Notes: generated from the letters alone by a model not told the origin. Shown: positions 7,862-16,246, counted from the stretch's first letter. The stretch is DNA of 64,000 nucleotides from Candidatus Zixiibacteriota bacterium (GCA_011056555.1 DSEQ01000037.1:94025-158024); one strand, 5' to 3'. Numbers and translations: made by a program.

Positions 7862-8692
7862 CTACCTCCTGTCCGCCTTTTTTTTGACCGCAATTACATT
7901 GGGAAGTTTTGTCAGTCCGGAGCCGGAAATTCTGACCGGCCACAAATCCTCCGCCACTCCCGAAATATTAAAACTGTAATTATTGGTTCTAACATAGAGA
8001 GCGGCGGGAATACCGCCTTCGAGATAGATCATCTGTTCCAGTCCCTGTTCGAGCGCTTTGACATTATTGATAAAGTCGTGAACTGAAGACGGCGCCTGGG
8101 AAAATAAAAGAAATACCATGCCGGCGCTGTCGGTGGCAAGGGCCAGGATGCTGTGCTTTTTATCGGACTGGTTCCAGACATTCCCGCCCGCACAACCGAG
8201 CATGCGCACGCTTTGAACCATGCTGCCGTATCGGTTCTCGAAAGAATCGAGATCGTTACAGCCTCTGTTAATAATTGTGACCGGGACAATGCTATCATTT
8301 TCAGGGCTGAAGGCCAGCACAGCCTTGTGATAATTGACGTGGGGATTCAAAACTCTGCCGTTATTCTTGCAGTATCCCAGGGGAGTCAGGTTGTCGGCCG
8401 CATACATCCCGGCATTGAAACAAAGTTCATATCCGAATTCCGCGCACCATTGAGAAACAGTTCGTGAGACAGAATCCAGTTCGATGGCGGCAAGAAGTTG
8501 AAATTCGTAGTATTCGGGGTCAATCTTCAGGATGTACAGGTCGTTTTCCGCTGAATCCTGAGGATTTACGATCCTGTACTTGTGCATTGCAAGCCCTGTG
8601 GCTGAATCGATAATATGGACCTCATTTTGCGATGCGGCTGCCCCTGAAAAGCACAAGATGATAAAAATAGTCGTTATCGCCTTTAAAATCAT
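7862..8692 (-). CDS. secreted DUF2233 / phosphodiester glycosidase-like protein
   Basis: Predicted exported protein of 276 residues. Starting at the ATG at 8692 gives an N-terminal signal peptide (hydrophobic ILKAITTIFIILCFSGAAA, cleavage after AAA or AAS). The body fits the DUF2233 family, related to the lysosomal phosphodiester alpha-GlcNAcase (NAGPA) fold: the segment LCFNAGMYAADNLTPLGYCK (asparagine-glycine site), VNYHKAVLAFS and the late YLEGGIPAALYV. Family members act on phosphodiester-linked sugars or have unknown function. An upstream in-frame ATG at 8728 lacks a ribosome-binding site. It is cotranscribed with the methyltransferase downstream. Function is inferred from fold only. Confidence 0.7.
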   Translation of the reverse strand: MILKAITTIFIILCFSGAAASQNEVHIIDSATGLAMHKYRIVNPQDSAENDLYILKIDPEYYEFQLLAAIELDSVSRTVSQWCAEFGYELCFNAGMYAADNLTPLGYCKNNGRVLNPHVNYHKAVLAFSPENDSIVPVTIINRGCNDLDSFENRYGSMVQSVRMLGCAGGNVWNQSDKKHSILALATDSAGMVFLLFSQAPSSVHDFINNVKALEQGLEQMIYLEGGIPAALYVRTNNYSFNISGVAEDLWPVRISGSGLTKLPNVIAVKKKADRR

Positions 8693-8841
8693 AGAATTCC
8701 CTATGAACTTTCTATACCTGTTGCCCATTATACGAATGAATAACTGTATAGTAACTTTATTTCAGAAAGTAAATTAAAATTTGTAATTCTCGATGCTGAA
8801 TAAATCTATTATAATCACAAGAAAAGGGAAGGAGATTTGAG

Positions 8842-9228
8842 ATGCCGTATCATATCAGCAAAACAGTCGATTATTCTTTTGATGAGGCCATCCAGCGTGC
8901 GACAGATGCCTTGAAAACAGAGGGTTTCGGCGTTTTAACCGAGATCGATGTCAAGGACACGCTGAAGCAGAAACTCAATGCCGATTTTCGCGACTACAGG
9001 ATTCTGGGAGCCTGCAATCCGGAATTTGCGCATCAGGCCCTCCTGAAAGAGGACAAGATCGGGACGATGCTGCCGTGTAATATTGTTGTTCAGGTCAATC
9101 CCGAGGGCCAGGTCGAGGTCTCTGCGGTTGATCCTATGGAGTCGATGTCCGCCGTTCAGAATGATTCGCTGGCCGACATTGCAAAGCAGGTGCGTGAGAG
9201 GCTTCAAAGGGTCATCGATAATCTGTAA
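8842..9228 (+). CDS. DUF302 domain protein
   Basis: A 128-residue protein of the DUF302 family, small alpha/beta proteins of unknown biochemical role, often found near redox or metal-stress genes. Typical features are the opening VDYSFDEAIQRATDALKTEG, the FGVLTEIDVKDTLKQKL segment, YRILGACNPEFAHQALL and the closing LADIAKQVRERLQRVIDNL. A good ribosome-binding site (GGAAGGAGA) precedes the ATG. The OsmC-like gene follows 31 bases later on the same strand, so the two probably form an operon with the lipoprotein beyond. No catalytic residues can be assigned. Confidence 0.85.
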   Translation: MPYHISKTVDYSFDEAIQRATDALKTEGFGVLTEIDVKDTLKQKLNADFRDYRILGACNPEFAHQALLKEDKIGTMLPCNIVVQVNPEGQVEVSAVDPMESMSAVQNDSLADIAKQVRERLQRVIDNL

Positions 9229-9259
9229 TTAAATCCCTAACTCAATCGGGAGGAATCGA

Positions 9260-9691
9260 ATGAAAATCGTAACCGCCTCGTTAGGCAAAAAGTACACAAC
9301 CGAGATTCATATGCAGGAGCATGATCTGACCGCTGACGAACCGGAGAAGGCCGGGGGCGATAATATCGGTCCCAATCCCTACGATCTGCTTCTGGCCTCG
9401 CTGGCGGCCTGTACCGCTATGACGATCAGGTGGTATGCCCAGCGCAAGAAACTGGATTTGACCGGATGCGAGGTTACCCTGTCGTACGACCGAATCCATA
9501 TCAAGGACTGCGAAGCCTGCGAGGAAGGCGATCCAAGGAGTCATATCGAGCACATCAAGCGCACAGTCGAGATCAGCGGCAAGTTCAGCGACGAAGAGAG
9601 GCGGAAACTTCTCTCAATTCCGGGTAAATGTCCGGTCTCGAAAACCTTGAAAACGGGCGTGGTTATTGAAGATGAGGTGTCATATGTTTGA
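9260..9691 (+). CDS. OsmC family peroxiredoxin-like protein
   Basis: OsmC/Ohr-fold protein of 143 residues, a family that reduces organic hydroperoxides with a pair of cysteines. The first conserved cysteine is in LLASLAACTAMTIRWYAQRK (about residue 51) and the second in IPGKCPVSKTLKTG (about residue 125). The GPNPYDLLLASLAAC stretch is diagnostic. An extra CEAC pair is present in the loop IKDCEACEEGD, which is unusual and could bind metal or take part in thiol chemistry. GGGAGG lies 8 bases before the ATG. It overlaps the start of the next gene by 8 bases, indicating coupling. Confidence 0.88.
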   Translation: MKIVTASLGKKYTTEIHMQEHDLTADEPEKAGGDNIGPNPYDLLLASLAACTAMTIRWYAQRKKLDLTGCEVTLSYDRIHIKDCEACEEGDPRSHIEHIKRTVEISGKFSDEERRKLLSIPGKCPVSKTLKTGVVIEDEVSYV

Positions 9692-10796
9692 GAGTATCAT
9701 AACTGATCTGAGAAAAGTTGCTTTTGCCGGAATAATTTTGCTTTCCCCTATTTTGATTTTCCCGGCATGCGGGGGAGAGGAACCACGGCAGGAAGAGCAG
9801 GAATCAGCGGCGGTCTCCGAGGCCAATCTAATAAATCCGGGGGAAGAAAAATACCTTGCCAATGTTAAACAGTTGACATTTGGCGGCGAAAATGCCGAGG
9901 CATATTTTTCTTATGATGCCGATAAACTGATTTTTCAATCCACCCGGGACAGTCTTGAATGCGATCAGATTTATATGATGAACTCCGATGGCTCGGATGT
10001 CAGGCTGGTTTCTACCGGAAAAGGGAGGACCACCTGCGCATTCATTGCTCCCGATGGCGGGAAGATCGTGTATGCCTCAACTCATCTGGCTGACCCGCAA
10101 TGTCCGCCACCTCCGGACATGTCGCGCGGTTATGTCTGGGCGCTCTATCCCGGCTATGATATTTTTCGAGCCGACCCTGATGGTTCCGATCTCGAACGCC
10201 TGACCGATAATCCGTACTATGACGCCGAGGCGGTATATTCTCCTGACGGCAGCAGGCTTGTCTTCACCTCGCTGCGCGACGGCGACCTGGATATATACAC
10301 CATGAATCCCGACGGAAGTGATGTAAAAAGAATCACCAGCGAGCTCGGCTATGACGGCGGGGCTTTCTTCTCACTTGACGGCGAGTGGCTCGTGTATCGC
10401 GCGCATCATCCCAGGGATTCGGCTGAGGTTGCTGATTACATGTACAATCTTTCCAGAAACCTGATCCGTCCGGGAGAGCTGGAGATATTTATCGTACGCA
10501 GCGATGGGACCGGCCGCAAACAGATAACCGATCTGGGCGGGGCAAATTTCTGTCCCTATTTCCATCCTGATGGCAAGCGGATCATATTTGCTTCCAACCA
10601 TCATACCGGCGATATGAATTTCGATCTGTTTATGATCAATGTAGATGGCACCAGTCTAAAGCAGATCACATTTGAAGCTGATTTTGACGGTTTCCCGATG
10701 TTTTCGCATGACGGCAAAAGACTCGTCTTTGCATCGAACAGGAATCAATCGGAGCCCGGGGAGACTAATATCTTTATTGCGGATTGGCAGGATTAG
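9684..10796 (+). CDS. PD40 (TolB-like) beta-propeller lipoprotein
   Basis: Envelope protein of 370 residues, made of repeated PD40/WD40-like blades as in TolB. Repeats are seen as FSYDADKLIFQSTRD, YSPDGSRLVFTSLRDGDLDI, FHPDGKRIIFASNHH and FSHDGKRLVFASNRN, each paired with a xxNxDGSDxxxIT segment. The N-terminus has a hydrophobic stretch ending in IFPAC, a plausible lipobox. I chose the ATG at 9684, which has GAGG upstream, rather than an in-frame upstream ATG inside osmC. Family members act as protein-interaction platforms in the periplasm; there is no tol operon nearby, so it is not TolB itself. Confidence 0.85.
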   Translation: MFESIITDLRKVAFAGIILLSPILIFPACGGEEPRQEEQESAAVSEANLINPGEEKYLANVKQLTFGGENAEAYFSYDADKLIFQSTRDSLECDQIYMMNSDGSDVRLVSTGKGRTTCAFIAPDGGKIVYASTHLADPQCPPPPDMSRGYVWALYPGYDIFRADPDGSDLERLTDNPYYDAEAVYSPDGSRLVFTSLRDGDLDIYTMNPDGSDVKRITSELGYDGGAFFSLDGEWLVYRAHHPRDSAEVADYMYNLSRNLIRPGELEIFIVRSDGTGRKQITDLGGANFCPYFHPDGKRIIFASNHHTGDMNFDLFMINVDGTSLKQITFEADFDGFPMFSHDGKRLVFASNRNQSEPGETNIFIADWQD

Positions 10797-10824
10797 TTAA
10801 ACTTATCCACGGTTCCCAATTCAG

Positions 10825-10848
10825 AAACCAGAACCCCTTGGTTTTTTT
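10825..10848 (+). terminator. weak rho-independent terminator after the PD40 lipoprotein gene
   Basis: An inverted repeat AAACCA / TGGTTT with an eight-base loop is followed by a run of seven T residues about 30 bases after the stop at 10796. The stem is short and AT-rich, so termination may be partial. Confidence 0.45.
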
Positions 10849-10923
10849 AATTGATCACTCTTTTTGGAAAAGAACGCAGTCAATTATTCCAAGCTGTCAA
10901 ACTTGAAACAAAGTCTCTCAGCT

Positions 10924-11577
10924 TTACTTGCGGTACTTTGCTTCAAATACCTTGATTATCCTTTCGGCTTTTTTCTTGCCGATTCCTCCGACTTTCATCA
11001 GGTCAGAGGCTGTCGCCTTAAAAACCTTTGACAGTGATCCAAAATGGGTCAACAGTGCTTCAGCGGTGGCCGAGCCAACTTCCGGCAGCGAGGATAGGAC
11101 CGCAAGCTGGGCCTCTTTCAGGGACCCATATCTCTCCTTCTTCCTGTCGTTCTCGTGGTCAAAGGTCAGGCCATGCTGAGCCTGCCGTACGAGCAGGTTG
11201 AGATATTGCGCCGAATCCTTGCCATCAGTTGTCATGATCATCGGCATGCGATTTAAAATAGTGATGTAGGAGATCGCGCTTCTGATCTTGGGCGAATTCA
11301 TTTTACCGTTTAAGGAAATAAATCCCTGGAGAATGAAAACCGCCTCGGGAAAATCGCGCTTGAAATCAATCAGCTTCCTGAACAACATCTTGTTGTTGAT
11401 GGCCTCGATAAATTCATCTGCGGTCATAATTTCCACCGCAATTTTGTCGGTAATCAGGAAGTCTCCCGATTTCAAGTTAGCATAACGAAGTACTATGCCC
11501 AGATTCTCCAGCTCAGTAGTGACCGTTCTGCCTTTCTGCCGGTTGGATACTATCATCGATAGATTTGAATCGAACAA
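10924..11577 (-). CDS. ERCC4-like nuclease domain plus helix-hairpin-helix protein, catalytic motif eroded
   Basis: 217-residue protein with the layout of the archaeal XPF/MUS81 nuclease core: an ERCC4 domain (about residues 5-135) followed by tandem helix-hairpin-helix motifs (LSSLPEVGSATAEALLTHFG and LMKVGGIGKKKAERIIKVFE). XPF-family proteins cut branched DNA with a GDxxxxxxxxxERKxxxDF motif. Here the region reads GDFLITDKIAVEIMTADEF, so the Glu is kept but the Arg-Lys of ERK are replaced by Ile-Met. Either the protein is a non-catalytic DNA-binding relative or it uses a changed active site. It stands alone between convergent and divergent neighbours. Fold call is good; activity is doubtful. 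Confidence 0.75.
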   Translation of the reverse strand: MFDSNLSMIVSNRQKGRTVTTELENLGIVLRYANLKSGDFLITDKIAVEIMTADEFIEAINNKMLFRKLIDFKRDFPEAVFILQGFISLNGKMNSPKIRSAISYITILNRMPMIMTTDGKDSAQYLNLLVRQAQHGLTFDHENDRKKERYGSLKEAQLAVLSSLPEVGSATAEALLTHFGSLSKVFKATASDLMKVGGIGKKKAERIIKVFEAKYRK

Positions 11578-11778
11578 TCCAAGTCTCCTTGTAATTGGTA
11601 TATTATGCCTTTTGGGCTTTAGTTTAGAATTAAGAGAATCGCAAAATATACGTTTTATTTTATGCGACGCAACTCTAATTTTTCTTAAATTTCTGCCTAT
11701 ATTTTTTCAGCAATCAGGAAGATACAAATTTGTGCTGCTGTTCTTTATAACAGCAGCCAGACCATAAAGTGCCTGAAA

Positions 11779-13044
11779 TCAGGTCTTACGTTCCTTCTTC
11801 TTTGCGGCCGGGAAAAGAATGTTGTTCAAAATCAGGCGGTAACCCGGAGAGTTTTTGTGAAGCTCCAGGTCAGTGGGCGGGTCTCCCACCATGTGCATAT
11901 AATCCTCGGGATCGTGCCCGGCCAAAAAGGTGAAGGTCCCTCTGCCATAATTTCCATGTATGTATCTTACCTCATCAAACCCTTCAACCTCCGCCAGTAC
12001 GGTAACATGAGATTTCAGCAGCGACTTGCGCATGGCGGTGCTTTGTCCCATAAAGGCCCTGATCTGCCCCAGGTGACACTGAACCAGCATGCTCGGTACC
12101 GGATCGAGCTTGGCTGAAAAATCGAAGAGCCTGAAATAGTCCATGTCCTGATTTTTTATGTAATTGGTTCTTTCCGGATATGTGTCGATGTCCGAATGCC
12201 TGTACTCCAGGGGATTTAACGATACCGTAAAATTCTCGAAGGCCAGACAGTTTTCGTAACGCAATTTTTTCTGGCAATTCGGATCGATCGGATCGCCGTC
12301 ATATTCCTTCGGCACTATATCGGTATTCTCTGCAGCCAGTGCAATGTCCATAGTTTCGGGAGCGGAGCACATGGCAAACACAAACCCGCCGCTATATATA
12401 TAATCTTTTACTGTTTTGGCCACGGCCAGCTTGAGTTCCGGAACCTTGCGGAATCCCAGCGCCTTGGCAGCGATCTCATTGGTGGCGACCTCCTGCTTGT
12501 ACCATTCGGCATTACGATAGGCGCCGTAAAATTTCCCGAACTGCCCGGTAAAATCCTCGTGATGCAGGTGCAGCCAGTCATACTTTTCAAGTCCGCCGTC
12601 AAGCACTTCCTCATCCCAGAGAGTGGTGTAGGGGATCTCGGCGTAGGTCAGCGCCAGAGTAACGGCGTCATCCCATGGTTCCTTGTTGGGCGGAGTATAG
12701 ATTGCAACCTCGGGAGGTTTCTCCAGAAGAATGACCTCCATGTTCTCCGCTTCTATGGTGCGGTATATATTTTCCACCTCGGCATCCGGGATGATCTCGT
12801 AGGTTACTCCGCGCAGAAGACAGATCTCTCCGATATCATCTCGGGCCGGCGTCAGGAACGATCCGGCGCGATAATTCAAAAGCCACTCAACCTTATAGCC
12901 CTGCTGCAGACAGTAGAAGGCGACACCGTAGGCTTTCAGATGATTGTTCTGGGCCCGATCCATGGGGATCAATATTCTATCCGCCGAGAGAAGGGCCGGA
13001 AAGATAAAAATTATCGCTGTGAAAATGATCAGAATTTTTTTCAT
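11779..13044 (-). CDS. conserved secreted protein (family often labelled 'asparagine synthetase B' in databases)
   Basis: 421-residue exported protein with a clear signal peptide (KKILIIFTAIIFIFPALLSA). The body begins RILIPMDRAQNNHLKAYGVA and contains LLNYRAGSFL, YTPPNKEPWDDAVTLALTYA, YDWLHLHHEDFTGQFGKFYG, GGFVFAMCSA, YIHGNYGRGTFTFLAGHDPE and a C-terminal LHKNSPGYRLILNNILFPAA. From memory this matches a strongly conserved family in Bacteroidota and relatives that carries the name asparagine synthetase B, but I see neither a Cys1 glutaminase domain nor the SGGxDS ATP-pyrophosphatase motif, so that name is almost certainly wrong. The late segments resemble a class I glutamine amidotransferase-like or ThuA-like fold. 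Real function unknown. Confidence 0.8.
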   Translation of the reverse strand: MKKILIIFTAIIFIFPALLSADRILIPMDRAQNNHLKAYGVAFYCLQQGYKVEWLLNYRAGSFLTPARDDIGEICLLRGVTYEIIPDAEVENIYRTIEAENMEVILLEKPPEVAIYTPPNKEPWDDAVTLALTYAEIPYTTLWDEEVLDGGLEKYDWLHLHHEDFTGQFGKFYGAYRNAEWYKQEVATNEIAAKALGFRKVPELKLAVAKTVKDYIYSGGFVFAMCSAPETMDIALAAENTDIVPKEYDGDPIDPNCQKKLRYENCLAFENFTVSLNPLEYRHSDIDTYPERTNYIKNQDMDYFRLFDFSAKLDPVPSMLVQCHLGQIRAFMGQSTAMRKSLLKSHVTVLAEVEGFDEVRYIHGNYGRGTFTFLAGHDPEDYMHMVGDPPTDLELHKNSPGYRLILNNILFPAAKKKERKT

Positions 13045-13719
13045 GATTGACTCTCTTATCAGCTTATTACCGCAGGTCCTAAATGTTATACTGGAAATAT
13101 GCTGATGAGTTTCTGTTGAATTACATCCCCTGTAATTTTTCGGTACCGGTTCTCAAAACCTTGATACCCCTTGATAATAATTTGCGACTGCGTCTGTTGT
13201 GCCAAAAGTATCAGGCATGTCGAAAAGACAGACGAGGTTTACTTTAAATAATATTTGATTTCAATAAACTTCGACAGGCAAATAGCAATATAAGCATATT
13301 TGTCATCGAAATCAAGGAACAGATTAATGAAAATTAACCGATTTTCTCCAGTGTATCGAATGGAAGATAACCATGCAAAGAGTCATTTGTTCCGGCTGGG
13401 ATTAATTAAATCGCTATTGAGTTCAATTTTTTTCATATAGAAAAAAGCCGCAAGATGGTTGTCCAAGCTCCCTCCGCTTACCCGTAATCCCTTAAAATTC
13501 ATGGGTTTACATCTGATTTCAGGCGGGCGCAATATGGGATTTCTCCTATAATATTAACCTGCGCAATCGATTAGCCTGCTTTTACAGTTAAAGCTTTGCA
13601 TTCGCAGGCCGAATAAAATAGTAAGCTAAGAACATAATAAATAACTCCATGCTGGATCGAATAGTACACTCATTATTCGACCGTCATGGCCGCATTAACC
13701 TAAACAAAGGAGTAAGGAT
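13045..13719. other. 675-base intergenic region with possible promoter and structured leader
   Basis: No coding frame with a credible start and ribosome-binding site is seen. Toward the right end there is a TATAAT at 13547-13552 without a clear -35, then a nested hairpin at 13558-13608: outer arms CCTGCG / CGCAGG enclosing GCTTTTACAGTTAAAGC. A second inverted repeat, TCGAATA (13657-13663) / TATTCGA (13674-13680), lies just upstream of the small basic protein gene at 13720 and could be its operator. The left 450 bases are AT-rich and show nothing I can name. Confidence 0.5.
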
Positions 13720-13983
13720 ATGCCGGTCAGGAGAAGCACACGTTACATCTCCAAGAGTTCCAACAAATGGAACCGTACCAGCAAAAAGCGCTTTGCCAAT
13801 GGCAAACCCTGGACACCGACTGAGGTCAAGACCCTCAGAAAGATTTACAAAGACACCCCGACCAAGGACATCGCCCGCAAATTCCGCCGCACTGTTTCTT
13901 CGGTGCAGGCCAAAGCAGGCGACCTCGGTCTGAAGAAAACCAAGACTTATCTGAAGAAAATGCGCTCCAACCAGTGGCGTTAG
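13720..13983 (+). CDS. small basic Myb/SANT-like DNA-binding protein
   Basis: 87-residue very basic protein. Residues about 1-28 are rich in Arg, Lys and Ser; then WTPTEVKTLRKIYKDTPTKD followed by IARKFRRTVSSVQAKAGDLG reads as a three-helix Myb/SANT- or GcrA-like helix-turn-helix, starting with the conserved Trp. A strong ribosome-binding site (AAAGGAG) lies before the ATG and a strong terminator just after the stop, so this is a monocistronic and probably well expressed gene. It may be a small nucleoid-associated or regulatory protein. The palindrome 40 bases upstream (13657-13680) would suit autoregulation. Target unknown. Confidence 0.75.
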   Translation: MPVRRSTRYISKSSNKWNRTSKKRFANGKPWTPTEVKTLRKIYKDTPTKDIARKFRRTVSSVQAKAGDLGLKKTKTYLKKMRSNQWR

Positions 13984-14005
13984 AAATAAGAAAGTCTTTT
14001 TTTCT

Positions 14006-14036
14006 AAAGCCTGCCCGTGATGGGTCAGGCTTTTTT
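14006..14036 (+). terminator. rho-independent terminator after the small DNA-binding protein gene
   Basis: A stem AAGCCTGCCC / TGGGTCAGGCTT with a short GTGA-centred loop is followed by a run of T residues, 20-odd bases after the stop codon at 13983. One bulge in the stem; otherwise a classic intrinsic terminator. Confidence 0.85.
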
Positions 14037-14129
14037 ATTTGTAACAGAAATGATTTACAGGCTTCCTCTCAATATCTATATTTCTATTCCGGAGTTTGAA
14101 ACAATTAATGATTTTACACAGGAGGAAAG

Positions 14130-14633
14130 ATGTTCAGAAGCGTTGATGATTTCGAATCGATCTGGAAGAGCGAATCCGAAAATACTCTCAAGGTGCTCGA
14201 GTCCCTGACCCCGGAATCACTCTCGCAATCTGTTGCCGATGATCATCGAAATATTGGAAGGATCGCCTGGCATAATGTTCTCACCATTCCCGAGATGATG
14301 TCGCTCACAGGCCTTCAATTCTCTGGAATATCTGCAAACGATCCGATCCCCGACAGGCCCGAAAAAATAGTTGAAGCCTACCGGAGCGCCGCCTCGGACC
14401 TTTTAAAGCAGATCAAATCAAGATGGGATGATGCCGCCCTGCTTCTGGAGGATGATATGTACGGGATGAAATGGAAGAAGGGCTTCACGCTTTATATACT
14501 GGTCGTGCACCAGGCTCATCACCGCGGGCAGCTCACCGTTTTAATGCGTCAAGCGGGCCTTAATGTGCCGGGTGTGTGCGGTCCTTCAAAAGAGGAATGG
14601 GCCGCTTACGGCGCGCCGGCGCCGGAGATTTAA
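14130..14633 (+). CDS. DinB family metal-dependent protein
   Basis: 167-residue DinB/YfiT-like four-helix-bundle protein. The three metal-binding histidines of the family are visible: one in RIAWHNVLTIPEMM (about residue 48) and two in the late segment VVHQAHHRGQLTVLMRQAG (HxxxHRGQ). C-terminal GLNVPGVCGPSKEEW is also usual. These proteins are damage-inducible or bacillithiol/glutathione-type thiol S-transferases; most have no known substrate. A strong ribosome-binding site (CAGGAGGAAAG) fixes the ATG. It is flanked by terminators or promoters and looks monocistronic. Confidence 0.88.
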   Translation: MFRSVDDFESIWKSESENTLKVLESLTPESLSQSVADDHRNIGRIAWHNVLTIPEMMSLTGLQFSGISANDPIPDRPEKIVEAYRSAASDLLKQIKSRWDDAALLLEDDMYGMKWKKGFTLYILVVHQAHHRGQLTVLMRQAGLNVPGVCGPSKEEWAAYGAPAPEI

Positions 14634-14806
14634 GGACAAATGCATTCTCTTTCCTGTCAGGATATATTGCTTCCCGGATTAGTTTGTGACAACGAATCAT
14701 TATGAGCAAGAATAGGTTATATTGCAGCATGATCCGGCCGCTTATTGCCCTCTAAATAGCTTTAAAAAACTCCCGTAAGCCGTTAAAAAATTTTGGATTA
14801 CAACAC

Positions 14807-14836
14807 TTGACAAAACCGGAATCCGACGTATATAGA
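14807..14836 (+). promoter_or_regulatory. sigma70-type promoter of the aminotransferase gene
   Basis: TTGACA at 14807-14812 and a TATATA/TATAGA box at 14829-14836 with a 16- to 18-base spacer lie about 90 bases before the ATG at 14923. A purine-rich ribosome-binding site (AAAAAGGAGAAAG) precedes the gene. The 289-base gap upstream holds nothing else that I recognise. Confidence 0.65.
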
Positions 14837-14922
14837 CTATGGCCTTGTGAAGGCGGGAACAAATAGCCATTATTGAATGTAGTGACTGTGATGACGACGA
14901 TCTGAGGAAAAAGGAGAAAGAC

Positions 14923-16197
14923 ATGATCGGGTTGACAGACTTAAAAGATATCGACGCTATTGAGCTCGATCAGAAATACGGTGCCCATCATTATAACAGG
15001 CTGAAAACCGTAATTCGCAAAACCAAGGGCGCCTGGCTGTATACTCAGGACGGTACTAAAATTCTGGACTGCCTGGCTGCATATAGCGCCGCCAATACCG
15101 GACACCACCATCCTAAAATAGTAGCCGCCATGATTAAGGCTCTACAGGAGGGTATGGCCTCGGTTATTTCCAATGTTATCTATACCGATGTAAAATCACG
15201 CTTTCTGGAAAAGCTCTGTACCCTGCTGCCTCAGCTCGGTACACGCTTCGGCGAAAGCGGTAATGTCGCCATGGCAAAGAACGGTGGAGTTGAATCCGTT
15301 GAGACCTCCATCAAGCTGATGCGTTATTATGGCTATAAGAACAAGGGTATCCCTGATGGCAAGCAGGAGATCATCACATTTTCGAATAATTTTCACGGCC
15401 GAATGATTACGATAATTTCTTTTTCCTCTGCGAAAAAGTATAAAGAAGGTTTCGGGCCGCTTACCCCTGGATTCGTCGAGGTTCCCTTTGGTGATCTGGA
15501 TGCGGTCGAGAAAGCTGTTACTCCCAATACCTGCGGCATACTGGTCGAGCCCATGCAGGGCGAGGGCGGTATGTATGTCCCGCCGGAAGGATTCATGAAG
15601 GGCCTGCGTGAAATCTGCGATAAGTACGACCTGCTACTGACAGCGGATGAGATTCAGGTTGGTATGGGACGTACGGGTAAAGACTTCGCATTCCAGCATG
15701 AAAATGTTATTCCGGACGTGGTGGTTCTGGGCAAAGCCATTTCAGGCGGCCTGGTTCCACTTTCCGTTATGGTCACCAATGCCTACCTCATGCACATGGC
15801 GTTCTCGCCCGGTTCCGACGGATCAACCTATGGTCATTATCCGTTATCCATGGTTGCTGGCAATGCCGCGCTTGATGTTTTCAAAGAAGAAGATTTATCC
15901 GAAGAGTCCGCGCGTAAGGGCGAATATATGAAGAAACAGATTCTTGATATTGCTTCACGTTCCGAGCACGTAAAAGAGGTGCGCGGCAAAGGGCTCTTTA
16001 TCGGAATCGAGGTCAACAACGGCGATGCCATGTTCTTCTGCCGCCAGCTTCTGGATATGAACATGCTGGCCAACGACAGCCATGGGCATACAATCAGGAT
16101 TTCACCTCCGCTGATTATCGATGATTCCGAACAGCAGTATATACTGGAACGCCTGGAGCGAGTGCTGGCCGGCAAGCAGCAGTTCGTGGCGAAATAA
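14923..16197 (+). CDS. class III PLP aminotransferase, ornithine aminotransferase-like
   Basis: 424-residue fold-type I PLP enzyme of the class III aminotransferase family, closest in pattern to ornithine--oxo-acid aminotransferase. Seen are YGAHHYNRLKTVIRKTKGAW at the start, CLAAYSAANTGHHHPKIVAA, NNFHGRMITIISFS, VEPMQGEGGMYVPPEGF, the cofactor-binding aspartate in LTADEIQVGMGRTGKDF and the Schiff-base lysine in VVLGKAISGGLVPLSV (about residue 270). The usual GSTYGGNPLA of ornithine aminotransferases is GSTYGHYPLS here, so the substrate may differ. It would link ornithine or another omega-amino donor to glutamate metabolism. It has its own promoter and terminator; no arginine-pathway neighbours help to decide. 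Confidence 0.82.
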   Translation: MIGLTDLKDIDAIELDQKYGAHHYNRLKTVIRKTKGAWLYTQDGTKILDCLAAYSAANTGHHHPKIVAAMIKALQEGMASVISNVIYTDVKSRFLEKLCTLLPQLGTRFGESGNVAMAKNGGVESVETSIKLMRYYGYKNKGIPDGKQEIITFSNNFHGRMITIISFSSAKKYKEGFGPLTPGFVEVPFGDLDAVEKAVTPNTCGILVEPMQGEGGMYVPPEGFMKGLREICDKYDLLLTADEIQVGMGRTGKDFAFQHENVIPDVVVLGKAISGGLVPLSVMVTNAYLMHMAFSPGSDGSTYGHYPLSMVAGNAALDVFKEEDLSEESARKGEYMKKQILDIASRSEHVKEVRGKGLFIGIEVNNGDAMFFCRQLLDMNMLANDSHGHTIRISPPLIIDDSEQQYILERLERVLAGKQQFVAK

Positions 16198-16217
16198 GAT
16201 CAATAGCGATTCAAATA

Positions 16218-16246
16218 GAAGCCGTCCATAAAGGGCGGCTTTTTTA
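16218..16246 (+). terminator. rho-independent terminator after the aminotransferase gene
   Basis: Stem AAGCCGTCC / GGGCGGCTT with an ATAAA-type loop and a T-run, 20 bases after the stop at 16197. One wobble or mismatch in the stem. Confidence 0.85.
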
